A stretch of DNA of 64,000 nt from Azospirillum soli (GCF_017876165.1 NZ_JAGINQ010000006.1:186001-250000); one strand, 5' to 3'. Positions 1 through 11,476 are shown, numbered from the stretch's first letter. Translations and numbers: made by a program. Notes: generated from the letters alone by a model not told the origin.

Positions 1-279
1 TGCGACGTGGGCACCACCGACACCCACGCCGACGGCCTCGCCATCGCAGAGCGCGCGCCGGGGTTGCTGCGACGGGTCCGGATGGTGCATGTCTCCGGCT
101 GCGCCAAGGGCTGCGCGCATCCCGGCGCGGCGGATGTCACGCTGACCGCGCGCGAGGGCGTCTACGATGTCGCGCTGAACGCCGCCCCCGGTGCCGCGCC
201 ATGGCGGTCCGGCCTGACGCCGGACGAGGCGGTGGACGCTGTTGCCGGTCTTTCTGTTGAGGAGTTGTCCCGTGTCTGA
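1..279 (+). CDS. cobG: Precorrin-3B synthase CobG, C-terminal part (5' end outside window)
   Basis: This is the last 92 codons of a gene that starts before the window; the frame is open from base 1. It contains HVSGCAKGCAHP, the Cys-x3-Cys part of the siroheme/4Fe-4S binding site of the sulfite-reductase-like fold, as in CobG, the enzyme that oxidises precorrin-3A to precorrin-3B with oxygen in the aerobic B12 pathway. The stop overlaps the cobH start by 8 bases, so the genes are co-transcribed. A different sulfite/nitrite-reductase family member is possible from the fragment alone, but the neighbours make CobG by far the best call. Confidence 0.85.
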   Translation, partial: CDVGTTDTHADGLAIAERAPGLLRRVRMVHVSGCAKGCAHPGAADVTLTAREGVYDVALNAAPGAAPWRSGLTPDEAVDAVAGLSVEELSRV

Positions 280-910
280 GCCGCTTTACGACTACATCCG
301 CGATGGAGCGGCCATCTACCGGCAGTCCTTTGCCACCATCCGGGCGGAGGCCGACCTGTCGGCCCTGCCCGACGATCTGAAGCCGGTCGCGGTGCGCATC
401 ATCCACGCCTGCGGCATGGTGGACGCGGCGAAAGACCTGATGTTCTCCCCCGACGTGGGCACCGCCGCCCGCAAGGCTCTGCGCGCTGGCGCTCCGATCC
501 TCTGCGACAGCGAGATGGTCGCGCACGGCATCACGCGGGCGCGCCTGCCGGCCGACAACGCCGTCATCTGCACGCTACGCGACCCGGCGGTGCCGGACCT
601 CGCCAAACAGGTGGACAACACCCGCTCCGCCGCCGCGCTGGAACTGTGGCGCCCCAAACTGGAAGGCTCCGTGGTCGCCGTCGGAAACGCCCCGACCGCG
701 CTGTTCAAGCTGCTGGAGATGATCCGCGACGGCGCGCCCAAGCCGGCGGCGATCCTGGGCTTCCCCGTGGGCTTCGTGGGTGCCGCCGAGAGCAAGGACG
801 CGCTGGCCGAGCATTCCTACGGCATTCCCTTCTTGGCCATCCGTGGCCGGCGTGGCGGCAGCGCCATGGCGGCGGCGGCGGTCAACGCCCTGGCGAGCGA
901 CGTCGAATGA
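272..910 (+). CDS. cobH: Precorrin-8X methylmutase CobH
   Basis: CobH moves a methyl group from C11 to C12 of precorrin-8X, giving hydrogenobyrinic acid. The 212-residue product has the family's usual size. RIIHACGM near residue 42 carries the catalytic histidine (His45 here), and the GNAPTAL and GFPVGFVGAAESK motifs follow. I chose the GTG at 272 because TTGAGGAG lies about 8 bases upstream and the protein then begins SEPLYDYIRDG, as CobH proteins do; a longer reading from 242 would add unrelated residues. The gene overlaps cobG by 8 bases and cobI by 4 (ATGA). Confidence 0.93.
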   Translation: MSEPLYDYIRDGAAIYRQSFATIRAEADLSALPDDLKPVAVRIIHACGMVDAAKDLMFSPDVGTAARKALRAGAPILCDSEMVAHGITRARLPADNAVICTLRDPAVPDLAKQVDNTRSAAALELWRPKLEGSVVAVGNAPTALFKLLEMIRDGAPKPAAILGFPVGFVGAAESKDALAEHSYGIPFLAIRGRRGGSAMAAAAVNALASDVE

Positions 911-1647
911 GCACCGAACCTCAAGCACTTGGACGCTTGTACGGCGTCAGCGTCGGCCCCGGCGACCCGGACCTGATGACGGTGCGCGCCATCCGCACCA
1001 TCCGTTCCTGCCCGGTCGTGGCCTATTTCTGCAAGCGCGGCACCTCCGGCCACGCCCGGCGCATCGCGTCGGACTGCATCACGGCGGAACACATCGAACT
1101 GCCGCTGGTCTACCCGGTGACGGTGGAACTGCCGCCCGACCACCCGGACTACGGCCGGCAGATCGAGAATTTCTTCGACGAGTCCGCCGAACGGCTGGCC
1201 GAACATCTGGCCGCCGGGCGTTCGGTCGCCGCGCTGAACGAGGGGGATGCCTTCTTCTACGGCTCCTTCATGCATCTGTTCCTGCGGCTGTCGCAGCGCT
1301 TCCCGACCGAGGTGGTGCCGGGCGTCACGTCGATGATGTGCAGCGCCTCCCTGCTGCCGCGCCCGCTGATGCTGCGCGACGACCTGCTGACGGTCATCCC
1401 CGGCACGCTGAGCGAGGACGCCCTGCTGCGCGCGCTGATCGGCACCGACGCCGCCGTCATCATGAAGCTGGGCCAGAACCTGCCCAAGGTGCGCCGCGCC
1501 GTGATCGCCGCCGGCCTCGCCGACCGCGCCTGGTACGTGGAGCGCGCGAGCATGGAAAACCAGCGCGTCCTGCCCTTCAACGAGGCGCCGGACGTTGCCC
1601 CCTACTTCTCGCAGATCGTCATTCCGGGTGAAGGGAAACGGCGATGA
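907..1647 (+). CDS. cobI: Precorrin-2 C20-methyltransferase CobI
   Basis: This SAM-dependent enzyme methylates C20 of precorrin-2 to give precorrin-3A. The 246-residue protein starts with the tetrapyrrole methylase P-loop-like motif (SVGPGDPDLMT, residues 15-25), and ALNEGDAFFYGSF and VVPGVTSM follow as the substrate and SAM loops. The ATG at 907 overlaps the cobH stop in an ATGA and the gene ends in the same way on cobJ, so it sits inside a translationally coupled run. In-frame sequence upstream of 907 is only the shadow of cobH. Distinguishing CobI from the cobalt-dependent CbiL rests on the Cob context. Confidence 0.92.
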   Translation: MSTEPQALGRLYGVSVGPGDPDLMTVRAIRTIRSCPVVAYFCKRGTSGHARRIASDCITAEHIELPLVYPVTVELPPDHPDYGRQIENFFDESAERLAEHLAAGRSVAALNEGDAFFYGSFMHLFLRLSQRFPTEVVPGVTSMMCSASLLPRPLMLRDDLLTVIPGTLSEDALLRALIGTDAAVIMKLGQNLPKVRRAVIAAGLADRAWYVERASMENQRVLPFNEAPDVAPYFSQIVIPGEGKRR

Positions 1648-2411
1648 GTGGCGGCTGGTTGAAGGTCGTCGGCCTGGGGCCGGGCACCGAGGACTGGCTG
1701 ACGCCCGAGGCCCGGCGCGATCTGGCCGAGGCGACCGACCTGATCGGCTACCAGCCCTATGTGGACCGCGTGCCGCCGGGTTCGCAGGTGCGCCACCCCT
1801 CCGACAACCGGGTGGAGTTGGACCGTGCCCGCCACGCCCTGCAACTGGCGTCCGAGGGGCGCAAGGTCGCGGTGGTGTCGGGCGGCGACCCCGGCGTCTT
1901 CGCCATGGCCGCAGCCGTGTTCGAGGCGCTGGACGACCCGAACGCCCCCCAGGCTTGGCACCGCGTCGCGCTCAGCGTCGATCCCGGCATTTCCGCCATG
2001 CAGGGCGCTGCCGCGCGGGCAGGGGCTCCGCTGGGGCATGATTTCTGCGCGATCTCCCTGTCCGACAACCTGAAGCCCTGGGACGTGGTGCTGAAGCGCT
2101 TGCGTCTGGCCGCGGAGGCGGACTTCGTCATCGCGCTCTACAACCCCATCTCCCGCGCCCGCCCGTGGCAGTTGGGCGCCGCCTTCGACGCGCTGCGCGA
2201 CATCCGGTCGCCCGAAACGCCGGTGATCCTGGCGCAGGCGGTCGGCCGCGCGGACGAAAACCTGATCGTCACGAGCCTCGGCGCCGTGGACGCCACCCAG
2301 GCCGACATGCGGACCTGCGTCATTATCGGCGCCTCGCACACTCGCCTTGTCCCGCGCGACGGCGCCCAGCCCTGGGTCTACACCCCGCGCAGCTACGGGG
2401 TGCGGGCGTGA
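1644..2411 (+). CDS. cobJ: Precorrin-3B C17-methyltransferase CobJ
   Basis: CobJ methylates C17 and drives ring contraction, giving precorrin-4. The 255-residue protein has the methylase signature VVGLGPGTEDWLTPEA at the N-terminus, VVSGGDPGVFAM in the middle, and the ALYNPISRARPWQ stretch typical of CobJ/CbiH. It starts four bases inside cobI. Its last 19 bases overlap the 3' end of cobK on the other strand, so two converging transcripts share this end. Confidence 0.92.
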   Translation: MSGGWLKVVGLGPGTEDWLTPEARRDLAEATDLIGYQPYVDRVPPGSQVRHPSDNRVELDRARHALQLASEGRKVAVVSGGDPGVFAMAAAVFEALDDPNAPQAWHRVALSVDPGISAMQGAAARAGAPLGHDFCAISLSDNLKPWDVVLKRLRLAAEADFVIALYNPISRARPWQLGAAFDALRDIRSPETPVILAQAVGRADENLIVTSLGAVDATQADMRTCVIIGASHTRLVPRDGAQPWVYTPRSYGVRA

Positions 2412-3148
2412 CCGGCCAGCCCTTCCAGCCAGCGGAGCGCCGAGCCCGCATCATGCACCTCGGCCACGCCGTTGCCGGGGGGGCGTTCGACCATCACCAC
2501 GGGGATGCTCCGGCGGCGGGCCGCTTCCAGCTTGGCTTCGGTGGCAGTGCCGCCGCTGTTCTTGCTGACGATCACGTCGATGCGGTGTTCGGCCAGCAAG
2601 GCCAGTTCGCCGTCCAACGTGAAGGGACCCCGGTCGAGGATCAGCATGTGGCGCGGCAGGTTGGGCATGGGCTCCGGCGGATCGACCGCGCGGATCAGGT
2701 AGGTCTTGTCGGGTGTGGCTTCGAACACCGCCACCTCCTGCCGGCCAATGGTCAAAAAGACGTGCTCGCCCAGCGGACGCAGGGCCTCGGCGGCGGCGTC
2801 CATATCCGGCACGCCGATCCAGCGGTCACCCTCACCCGGCAGCCAGGGCTTGCGGGTCAGCACCAGCAGGGGAATGCCCGTCTTGCGGCAGGCCGCCGCC
2901 GCGTTGGCGGAGATCTGGTCGGCGAAGGGATGCGTGGCGTCCACCACCGCTTGGATGCCGTTCTCGACAAGATGCGCGGCAAGGCCGTCCACGCCACCGA
3001 AGCCGCCGATGCGCGTCGGCAGGGGCGGCAGCACCGGCTGCTTGGTGCGCCCGGCCAGCGAGACGGTGGCCTCGATCACCGCATGTCCGTTGAGCAGACG
3101 CGCGAGCGCTGCGGCCTCCGTCGTGCCGCCGAGAATCAGCGCCTTCAT
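2393..3148 (-). CDS. cobK: Precorrin-6A reductase CobK
   Basis: CobK is the NADPH-dependent reductase that turns precorrin-6A into precorrin-6B. The protein is 251 residues, begins with LILGGTTEAAALARLL as the nucleotide-binding start, and contains VVDATHPFADQIS and IVSKNSGGTATEAKL, both hallmarks of CobK/CbiJ. The ATG at 3148 is preferred because the family starts right at the glycine-rich loop; a longer upstream reading is low-complexity. The gene is inverted within the cob cluster, with 29 bp separating its start from that of cobL and its tail overlapping cobJ. Confidence 0.92.
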   Translation of the reverse strand: MKALILGGTTEAAALARLLNGHAVIEATVSLAGRTKQPVLPPLPTRIGGFGGVDGLAAHLVENGIQAVVDATHPFADQISANAAAACRKTGIPLLVLTRKPWLPGEGDRWIGVPDMDAAAEALRPLGEHVFLTIGRQEVAVFEATPDKTYLIRAVDPPEPMPNLPRHMLILDRGPFTLDGELALLAEHRIDVIVSKNSGGTATEAKLEAARRRSIPVVMVERPPGNGVAEVHDAGSALRWLEGLAGHARTP

Positions 3149-3177
3149 CCTGTCCCTCTCCGCTGGTCGGTGGCCGC

Positions 3178-4404
3178 ATGAATAGCACAGCCGAAAAGCG
3201 ATGGCTCCGCATCGTCGGCGTCGGTGAAGACGGGTGGGACGGCCTGTCCCCCGCCGCCCGCGCGCTGGTCGAAAGCGCGGAACTGGTGGTGGGTGGCGCG
3301 CGACAACTGTCGCTGGTGCCGGAGATGTCCGGGCAGGAGAGGATGGCGTGGCCGTCGCCGCTGTCCGACGCTTACCCCGCTCTGCTGGCGCGGCGCGGGC
3401 GGCGGGTCTGCGTGCTGGCGAGCGGCGATCCTTCCTGGTACGGCATCGGCGCCACCCTGTCGCGCATCGTTCCGGCCGAAGAGATGCTGGTGGTCCCGGC
3501 CCCGTCCTCATTCAGCCTCGCGGCGGCGCGACTGGGTTGGCCGTTGCAGGACGCCACTTGCCTGACCGTGCATGGCCGGCCGCTGGAACTGGTCATCCCG
3601 CACCTGCACCCCGGCGCCCGCCTGCTGATCCTCAGTTGGGACGGCACGACGCCCGCGAAACTGGCCGCGCTGCTGAAGGCGCGTGGCTTCGGCCCGTCGC
3701 GCGTCGTCGCCCTGGAAGCTATGGGCGGCCCGCGCGAACGCCGCGTCGACACCACCGCCGACGGCTGGAACGCGGAGCGCGTTGCCGACCTGAACACGCT
3801 GGCCGTCGAGTGCGTCGCCGCCCCCGGCGCCCGCAGCCTGCCGCGCACGCCGGGCTTGCCCGACGACTGGTTCGAGCACGACGGCCAGATCACCAAGCGC
3901 GAAGTCCGCGCCGTCACCCTGTCCTGGCTGGCGCCTCGACGTGGCGAACTGCTGTGGGACATCGGCGCCGGTTCGGGCTCCATCGGCATCGAATGGATGC
4001 TGTCCGACCCGACCAACCGCGCCATCGCCGTTGAGCACAAGGAGGACCGCGCCGCGCGCATCCCTGCCAACGCCGCCGCCTTCGGTGTGCCGGGGCTGGA
4101 ACTGGTGCGCGGCAAGGCCCCGGAGGCACTGAGCGGCCTGCCCGCCCCCGACGCAGTGTTTATCGGCGGCGGCCTGACCAACGACGGCGTGCTCGACGCC
4201 TGCTGGTCCGCGCTGAAGCCCGGCGGGCGGATCGTCGTCAACGCCGTGACTCTGGAAAGCGAAGCCATGCTGATCGCCACGCACAAGCGCCTGGGCGGGC
4301 AGCTGTCGCAGATCGCGGTCAGCCGGGCCGCGCCCATCGGCGGTTTCCTCGGCTGGCGTCCGCTGATGCCGGTGACCCTCTGGCTGGGGGAGAAGCCCCT
4401 ATGA
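3178..4404 (+). CDS. cobL: Precorrin-6Y C5,15-methyltransferase (decarboxylating) CobL
   Basis: CobL is a fused enzyme. The N-terminal half (about residues 8-205, CbiE-like tetrapyrrole methylase, with VLASGDPSWYGIG) and the C-terminal half (about 215-405, CbiT-like Rossmann methyltransferase, with DIGAGSGSIGIEW near residue 261) methylate C5 and C15 and remove the acetate carboxyl. The length of 408 residues matches full-length CobL, so the two domains have not been split as in anaerobic organisms. The last four bases overlap the start of cobE. Confidence 0.94.
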   Translation: MNSTAEKRWLRIVGVGEDGWDGLSPAARALVESAELVVGGARQLSLVPEMSGQERMAWPSPLSDAYPALLARRGRRVCVLASGDPSWYGIGATLSRIVPAEEMLVVPAPSSFSLAAARLGWPLQDATCLTVHGRPLELVIPHLHPGARLLILSWDGTTPAKLAALLKARGFGPSRVVALEAMGGPRERRVDTTADGWNAERVADLNTLAVECVAAPGARSLPRTPGLPDDWFEHDGQITKREVRAVTLSWLAPRRGELLWDIGAGSGSIGIEWMLSDPTNRAIAVEHKEDRAARIPANAAAFGVPGLELVRGKAPEALSGLPAPDAVFIGGGLTNDGVLDACWSALKPGGRIVVNAVTLESEAMLIATHKRLGGQLSQIAVSRAAPIGGFLGWRPLMPVTLWLGEKPL

Positions 4405-4787
4405 TCGCGGCGGGGATCGGGTGCCGGACGGGCTGCGCGGGCGACGAGATCGCCACGCTGGTCCGCGCCGCCTTCGATGAGGCGGCCATTCAGGATGGCA
4501 CCGTCGCCGTCCTGGCCGCGCCCGAGCGGAAGCGGCATGAAGAAGGCGTGCACGAGGCCGCGCGCCTGCTGGCCCTGCCGCTTCACTTCATCGATGATGC
4601 GGCGATGGCTGCCGCGCAAGACCGGACGCTCACCCGTTCGGCGCGCGTCGAGGCGGCCGTGGGCATTGCCTCGGTCGCCGAGGCCGCCGCGCTGGCCGCC
4701 GCCGGACCGGGGTCGCGCCTGCTGCTGCCGCGCCGCTCCACCCCTCGTGCTACTTGCGCGCTCGCCATTTCGGGAGATTCGGCATGA
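4401..4787 (+). CDS. cobE: CobE/CbiG C-terminal-domain protein of cobalamin synthesis
   Basis: This 128-residue protein has the features of the CbiG C-terminal domain found alone as Cob[16 protein letters not shown] at the start, a central acidic helix, and [16 protein letters not shown]. Its exact biochemical job in the aerobic pathway is not settled. The lactone-opening N-terminal and middle regions of full CbiG are absent. It overlaps cobL and cobM by four bases on each side, so the three are translated together. Confidence 0.82.
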   Translation: MIAAGIGCRTGCAGDEIATLVRAAFDEAAIQDGTVAVLAAPERKRHEEGVHEAARLLALPLHFIDDAAMAAAQDRTLTRSARVEAAVGIASVAEAAALAAAGPGSRLLLPRRSTPRATCALAISGDSA

Positions 4788-5545
4788 CCGTCCATTTCAT
4801 CGGCGCCGGACCGGGCGCGCCCGACCTGCTGACCCTGCGCGGGCGCGACCTGATCGCCTCCTGCCCGGTGTGCCTCTACGCCGGTTCCCTGGTGCCAAAG
4901 GAAATCCTCGCCTACGCCCCGCCGGGTGCGCGTGTGGTGGACACGGCGCCCATGACGCTCGACCAGATCGTGGCCGAGTTCAAGGCGGCCTTCGAACAGG
5001 GACAGGACGTGGCGCGCCTTCATTCGGGCGACCTGTCGGTCTACAGCGCGCTGGGTGAGCAGACGCGGGCCCTGCGCGAGCTGCACATCCCCTACACCAT
5101 CACGCCCGGCGTGCCGGCGTTTGCCGCCGCATCGGCGGCGTTGGGCCGCGAACTGACCCTGCCCGAGGTCAGCCAGACGCTGATTTTGACACGCACCGAG
5201 GGCCGCGCGTCGGCCATGCCGGCGAACGAAACGCTGGAGGTGCTGGGCCAGTCGGGCGCGACGCTCGCCATCCACCTGTCGGTCCACGTCATCGACCGCG
5301 TCGTGGAGCGGTTGACGCCCCTGTACGGCGTCGCCTGCCCGGCGGCGGTCGTCTACCGCGCCACCTGGCCGGACGAGCGCGTGCTGCGCGGCACTCTGGC
5401 CGACATCGCCGCCAAGGTGGCCGAAGCGCCGATGGAGCGCACGGCGCTGATCCTCGTCGGCCCGGCGCTGGGCACCGATGATTTCCGCAACAGCGCGCTG
5501 TACGACGGCTCGCACATCCGCCGTTACCGGGGGTTGGGGGAGTGA
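4784..5545 (+). CDS. cobM: Precorrin-4 C11-methyltransferase CobM
   Basis: CobM methylates C11 of precorrin-4 to give precorrin-5. The 253-residue product carries [16 protein letters not shown] at the N-terminus, [16 protein letters not shown], and [16 protein letters not shown], all typical of CobM/CbiF. The ATG at 4784 overlaps the cobE stop (ATGA); a longer reading from 4754 lies inside cobE and adds nothing family-like. The final 22 bases overlap the 3' end of cbiD on the opposite strand. Confidence 0.93.
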   Translation: MTVHFIGAGPGAPDLLTLRGRDLIASCPVCLYAGSLVPKEILAYAPPGARVVDTAPMTLDQIVAEFKAAFEQGQDVARLHSGDLSVYSALGEQTRALRELHIPYTITPGVPAFAAASAALGRELTLPEVSQTLILTRTEGRASAMPANETLEVLGQSGATLAIHLSVHVIDRVVERLTPLYGVACPAAVVYRATWPDERVLRGTLADIAAKVAEAPMERTALILVGPALGTDDFRNSALYDGSHIRRYRGLGE

Positions 5546-6684
5546 ACAGGCCCGCGCCAACCGGCCTCGCCCACGATGTTGCCCTGGCGGTCGGTGACCA
5601 GCACCTCGACCTCCACCGGCGCGCCGTCCAGCACGCCGAGCGCGGCGTCCCGGGCCAGCGCCGCCACGCGGTCGGCCAGCGGCAGGCCGGCGTCCGTCGC
5701 CATGCCCAGCACATGGGCGGCGGTGTTGCCGGCGCGGGCCTCGGACACCAGTTCGGGCGTGGCGCCCAGGTCCGCCATCCGGTCGGCCAGCCAATCGAGA
5801 TCGACGCTGCCGCGCTTGGAATGCAGGTCCAGAATGCCGCGTGCCAGCTTGCCGAACTTGGCGAAGCCGCCGCACAAGGTCAGGCGCGGAACGGGATGGC
5901 CGCGCAGGTACTTCAGCGTGCCACCCGCGAAATCGCCCATGTCGATCAGCGCCTGTTCGGGAAAGCCATAGCGCGCGGTGACCGCCTTTTCCGACAGGTC
6001 GCCGGTGCAGGCCGCGACATGGGTCAGCCCGCCGGCCCGCGCCACATCGATGCCGCGCTGGATCGATGCGATCCAGGCCGCGCAGGAATAGGGCACGACG
6101 ATGCCCGTCGTCCCCAGGATCGACAGGCCGCCGATGATGCCGAGCCGCGCGTTCATGGTGCGGCGGGCGAGGACCTCGCCGTTCTCCACGGACACCTCGA
6201 CGACGATGTCGGGGGCCTGACCCGCGAGGGATGCCGCCTCTTCGACCGCCTGACGGATCATGGCGCGGGGGACCGGGTTGATGGCGGGCTCGCCGACCGG
6301 AATGGGAAGGCCGGGGCGAGTCACGGTGCCGACGCCCTCTCCCGCGCGGAAGACGACGCCCTGGCCGGGCTCGGCGCGGCTGACGCGGGCACGGATCAGC
6401 GCGCCGTGGGTCACGTCCGGGTCGTCGCCCGCGTCCTTCACCACGCCGGCCGCGGCCCATTGTCCTTCCTGGCCGTCACCTTTGTCGGTCCAGGCCAGCG
6501 CGAAGGCCGGCATCTGGCCGCCGGGCAGGGTCACCGTCACCGGGTCCGGAAAGTGGCCGGTGAACAGCGCCTCGCAAGCCGCGCGCGCGGCGGCGGTAGC
6601 GCAGGTGCCCGTCGTCCAGCCCCGGCGCAACGTCTTGCCATCGCCGTTCGCCACACCGTTTTCCGTCGCTGAGTGCTCGTCCAT
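5524..6684 (-). CDS. cbiD: Cobalt-precorrin-5B C1-methyltransferase CbiD
   Basis: CbiD methylates C1 of the corrin ring. The 386-residue protein shows [18 protein letters not shown] near the N-terminus, the conserved [15 protein letters not shown] segment and [12 protein letters not shown], which identify CbiD rather than the unrelated CobF normally used in the oxygen-dependent route. The ATG at 6684 is used; an ATG two codons upstream (6690) is equally possible because neither has a strong ribosome binding site. The start codon physically overlaps the cobA start on the other strand, and the tail overlaps cobM. Confidence 0.9.
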   Translation of the reverse strand: MDEHSATENGVANGDGKTLRRGWTTGTCATAAARAACEALFTGHFPDPVTVTLPGGQMPAFALAWTDKGDGQEGQWAAAGVVKDAGDDPDVTHGALIRARVSRAEPGQGVVFRAGEGVGTVTRPGLPIPVGEPAINPVPRAMIRQAVEEAASLAGQAPDIVVEVSVENGEVLARRTMNARLGIIGGLSILGTTGIVVPYSCAAWIASIQRGIDVARAGGLTHVAACTGDLSEKAVTARYGFPEQALIDMGDFAGGTLKYLRGHPVPRLTLCGGFAKFGKLARGILDLHSKRGSVDLDWLADRMADLGATPELVSEARAGNTAAHVLGMATDAGLPLADRVAALARDAALGVLDGAPVEVEVLVTDRQGNIVGEAGWRGPVHSPNPR

Positions 6685-7466
6685 GACCATAGAGCCGTTG
6701 CCCGACTCTCTCCTCGTTCCCTTCGCCGCCGGCAGCGTGTGGCTGGCGGGCGCCGGCCCCGGCGATCCGGGATTGCTGACCCTGCTGGCGCTGCAAGGTC
6801 TAAGGCAAGCCGACGTGATCGTCCATGACGCGCTGGTCAGTGAACGGATCCTGGGGCTGGCGTCACCCACGGCAAGGCTGGAGTTCGCGGGAAAGCGCGG
6901 CGGGCGCCCGTCCGCCCACCAGGACGACATCACCAGCCGCCTGATCGAGCTGGCGCGCGAGGGGCACCGCGTACTGCGCCTGAAGGGCGGCGACCCCTTC
7001 GTCTTCGGCCGTGGCGGGGAAGAGGCGCAGGCGCTGGCCGAACAGGGCATCCCCTTCCGCATCATTCCCGGCATCACCTCGGGCCTCGCCGGGCCGGCCT
7101 ATGCGGGCATCCCGGCGACGCACCGCACGGCCAACCAGGCGGTGGTGCTGGCGACCGGCCATTCCTGCGCGGGCGGGCCGGACTGGCGGGCGCTGGCGGC
7201 GGCCAAGGTGCCGCTGATCCTCTACATGGCCTGGAAGGGCCTACCGGAAATCTCGGCCGAGCTGATGGCCGGCGGCCTGCCCGCCGACACGCCGGTCGGC
7301 GTCGTCACCGACGCGACGACCGAGCGGCAGAAGGTGCTGGTCACCGCGCTGGGCACCTGCGTGGACGACCTCGCCAAGAGTGGCCTTGAGCCGCCGGCCA
7401 TCATCGTGATCGGCGAGGTGGTACGGCTGCGCCCCGTTCTGGAATGGCTGCCGACGGAGGTCGTGG

Positions 7467-7474
<8 letters not shown>
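6683..7474 (+). CDS. cobA: Uroporphyrinogen-III C-methyltransferase (SUMT) CobA
   Basis: This SAM-dependent enzyme methylates C2 and C7 of uroporphyrinogen III to give precorrin-2, the entry step to B12 and siroheme. The 263-residue protein has LAGAGPGDPGLLTLLAL, the diagnostic LKGGDPFVFGRGGEE loop and IIPGITSG. There is no fused CysG dehydrogenase/ferrochelatase domain. The ATG at 6683 overlaps the divergent cbiD start codon, and the stop overlaps cobB by 8 bases. Sequence before 6683 belongs to cbiD read backwards. Confidence 0.93.
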
Positions 7475-9442
<1,968 letters not shown>

Positions 9443-9464
9443 CTCGGCTCCCCGCGCGGGCAAG

Positions 9465-9493
9465 AAAAAAGGGCCGCGGAAGTCCACGGCCCT
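9465..9493 (-). terminator. Intrinsic terminator for the flavin monooxygenase gene
   Basis: Stem GGGCCGCGG / CCACGGCCC (9471-9492, one mismatch) with a short AAGT-type loop and six A on the forward left side (9465-9470). Read on the reverse strand this is a hairpin followed by a U tract, so it ends the reverse-strand transcript arriving from 9639. The hairpin may also slow the forward bluB transcript. Confidence 0.75.
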
Positions 9494-9638
9494 GAGTCTA
9501 GGGAGGAAACGCCCCGAGAATGGGCAGGCGGAGAATAGGGTTTTTGGCCGAGCAGTGGTATTACCAATCGCGTATAGGTGCGGTGCGGCATACGCATACG
9601 CCGTAAACTTACTGTGATTTCTATGGGATTTTGTTCTT

Positions 9639-11324
9639 TTAGGCGGCGGCGCTGGCCGGGGTTGCCGCGCGCCCCGTGGCGCGGTCCAGCGCCGCCCACA
9701 CCGCCCCCTCGTCCAGAACCGGCCAGCGCGCCGCCACATGCTGGTCGGGACGGATCAGATGCACCGATCCCGGACGCCCGCCGTAGCGCCGCCGCGCCAG
9801 CCCCTCCGCGTCCGTCAGCACGGCGAAGTCTCCATCGAACGAAGCCGCGTCGGTCGCCACCACCAGTTCCCGCAAGCCCGCCGGGTGATGCTGCAACGCC
9901 TTCAGCGCGGCGCAGTCCGGCAGATCGGCGGGGCTGTCGGCGAAGACCAGCAGCACGAAATCGTGCCCCAACTCGTTCAGCAGCCAGCCCGGCGCCCCGT
10001 TCGGCTCCCGGATCGGCGCGTCGGGACACGGCAGGCCAGGGCCGGCGCCGTCCTCCCACTCAGCACTGTCCGGCGTCTGCAACGCCAAGCCGTCCAGCGC
10101 ACAGGGCAGCGACAGCCGCCCGCTGTTGACCAGCCGCCGCGCGAAGGGCGCGTCGTCGGCAAGGCCCAGCACCGCGTCGCGGAACAGCGTGGCCCCCGGC
10201 CCCTTGGGCGTGATGAAGTCGGTGGAGCGGGTGGAGTTGCGGATATTCTCGTCCGCACCCCGGATGCGCTCCTCGTCATAGCTGTCCAGCAGCGTTTCCG
10301 GCGCCGCCCCGCGCAAGACCAGCGCCAGCTTCCACACCAGATTGTCGGCGTCCTGGATGCCGCCGTTGCCGCCCCGCGCGCCGAAGGGGCTGACCTGATG
10401 GGCGCTGTCGCCGACGAACAGCACGCGCCCGTGCCGGAACCGCTCCAGCCGCCGGCATTGGAAGGTGTAGACCGACACCCATTCCAGGTCGAAGCGCGCC
10501 GCCTCACCCAGCATGGCGCGCAGCCGAGGGATCACGCGCTCCGGCTTCTTTTCCTCCTCCGGATCCACGTCCCAGCCCAGTTGCAGGTCGATGCGGAAAA
10601 CGTCGTCGGCCTGCCGGTGCAGCAGCGCGCTCTGGCCGGGGTGGAAGGGCGGATCGAACCAGAACCAGCGTTCGGTCGGAAAATCGGCGGCCATCCGCAA
10701 ATCGGCGATCAGAAAGCGATCCTTGAACACCTGCCCTTCGAAGCTCAGCCCCATCATCTTGCGCAACGGACTGCGCGCGCCGTCGCAGGCCAACACCCAA
10801 TCGGCCTCCACCGCATAGCAGCCCTCGGGCGTCTCGACCTCCAGCGTCACGCCGTCCGGAGCGGCCGTCAGACCGACGACGCGGCTTTTCCAGCGCATCT
10901 CGACGCTGGGCAACTCGGCCGCGCGCTCGATCAGATACTCCTCGACGAAATACTGCTGAAGGTTGATGAAGGCCGGCATCTTGTGCCCGGCTTCCGGCAG
11001 CAGGTCGAATTGGTAGACCAGCCGGTCGCGGTGGAACAGCTTGCCGACCTTCCATGTGATCCCCTTGGCGAGCATCCGCCCGGCCACGCCCAGCCGGTCG
11101 AAGATCTCCAGCGTGCGCTTGGACCAGCAGATGGCCCGGCTGCCGGTGGATACCGCGTCGTCCTCGTCCAGCAGCAGGACGGGAATGCCGTGCAGCCCGC
11201 AGTCGATGGCGGCGGCCAGCCCCACCGGCCCGCCGCCGACGATGACTACCGGGCGGCGCCCGGCCGTCTCCCCGCGCAGTTCCGGCGGGGTGGCGTAGTG
11301 CAGGGGAAGGCTGCGATGCGGCAT
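9639..11324 (-). CDS. FAD-dependent aromatic monooxygenase (PHBH/MhpA family)
   Basis: This is a class A flavoprotein hydroxylase of 561 residues. The N-terminal Rossmann motif is VVIVGGGPVGLAAAI (residues 26-40), the second FAD/NADPH motif is CDGARSPLRK, and the third is LFVGDSAHQVSPFGARGGNGG. The C-terminal 150 residues resemble the thioredoxin-like tail of phenol and 3-(3-hydroxyphenyl)propionate hydroxylases. The substrate cannot be read from sequence. The ATG at 11324 is preferred to an upstream start because the family begins shortly before the FAD loop and a G-rich stretch precedes it. It diverges from an MFS exporter with a shared 251-bp control region. Confidence 0.85.
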   Translation of the reverse strand: MPHRSLPLHYATPPELRGETAGRRPVVIVGGGPVGLAAAIDCGLHGIPVLLLDEDDAVSTGSRAICWSKRTLEIFDRLGVAGRMLAKGITWKVGKLFHRDRLVYQFDLLPEAGHKMPAFINLQQYFVEEYLIERAAELPSVEMRWKSRVVGLTAAPDGVTLEVETPEGCYAVEADWVLACDGARSPLRKMMGLSFEGQVFKDRFLIADLRMAADFPTERWFWFDPPFHPGQSALLHRQADDVFRIDLQLGWDVDPEEEKKPERVIPRLRAMLGEAARFDLEWVSVYTFQCRRLERFRHGRVLFVGDSAHQVSPFGARGGNGGIQDADNLVWKLALVLRGAAPETLLDSYDEERIRGADENIRNSTRSTDFITPKGPGATLFRDAVLGLADDAPFARRLVNSGRLSLPCALDGLALQTPDSAEWEDGAGPGLPCPDAPIREPNGAPGWLLNELGHDFVLLVFADSPADLPDCAALKALQHHPAGLRELVVATDAASFDGDFAVLTDAEGLARRRYGGRPGSVHLIRPDQHVAARWPVLDEGAVWAALDRATGRAATPASAAA

Positions 11325-11476
11325 GGAGCACCCCCACGGCGTGTCGGCGTTTCTGGTCCCGGACAGTCCAGAGGTGGTTTCCGCCCAAACCGTCGGCAAG
11401 TCGTTCCATCGGGGGCTTGACCGATCGAGCACAGCTTTTGCGGGACAATTTGCGCACTTCCAAATATCACAAGCAT

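Noticed and set aside
1..300. Cobalamin riboswitch for the cob genes
   Set aside because: The window opens inside cobG; any leader lies outside it, and no B12-box-like sequence was seen before cobL, cobA or nrdJ.
2165..3181. A long forward frame opposite cobK
   Set aside because: cobK on the reverse strand has the complete reductase motifs; the forward frame shows no family features.
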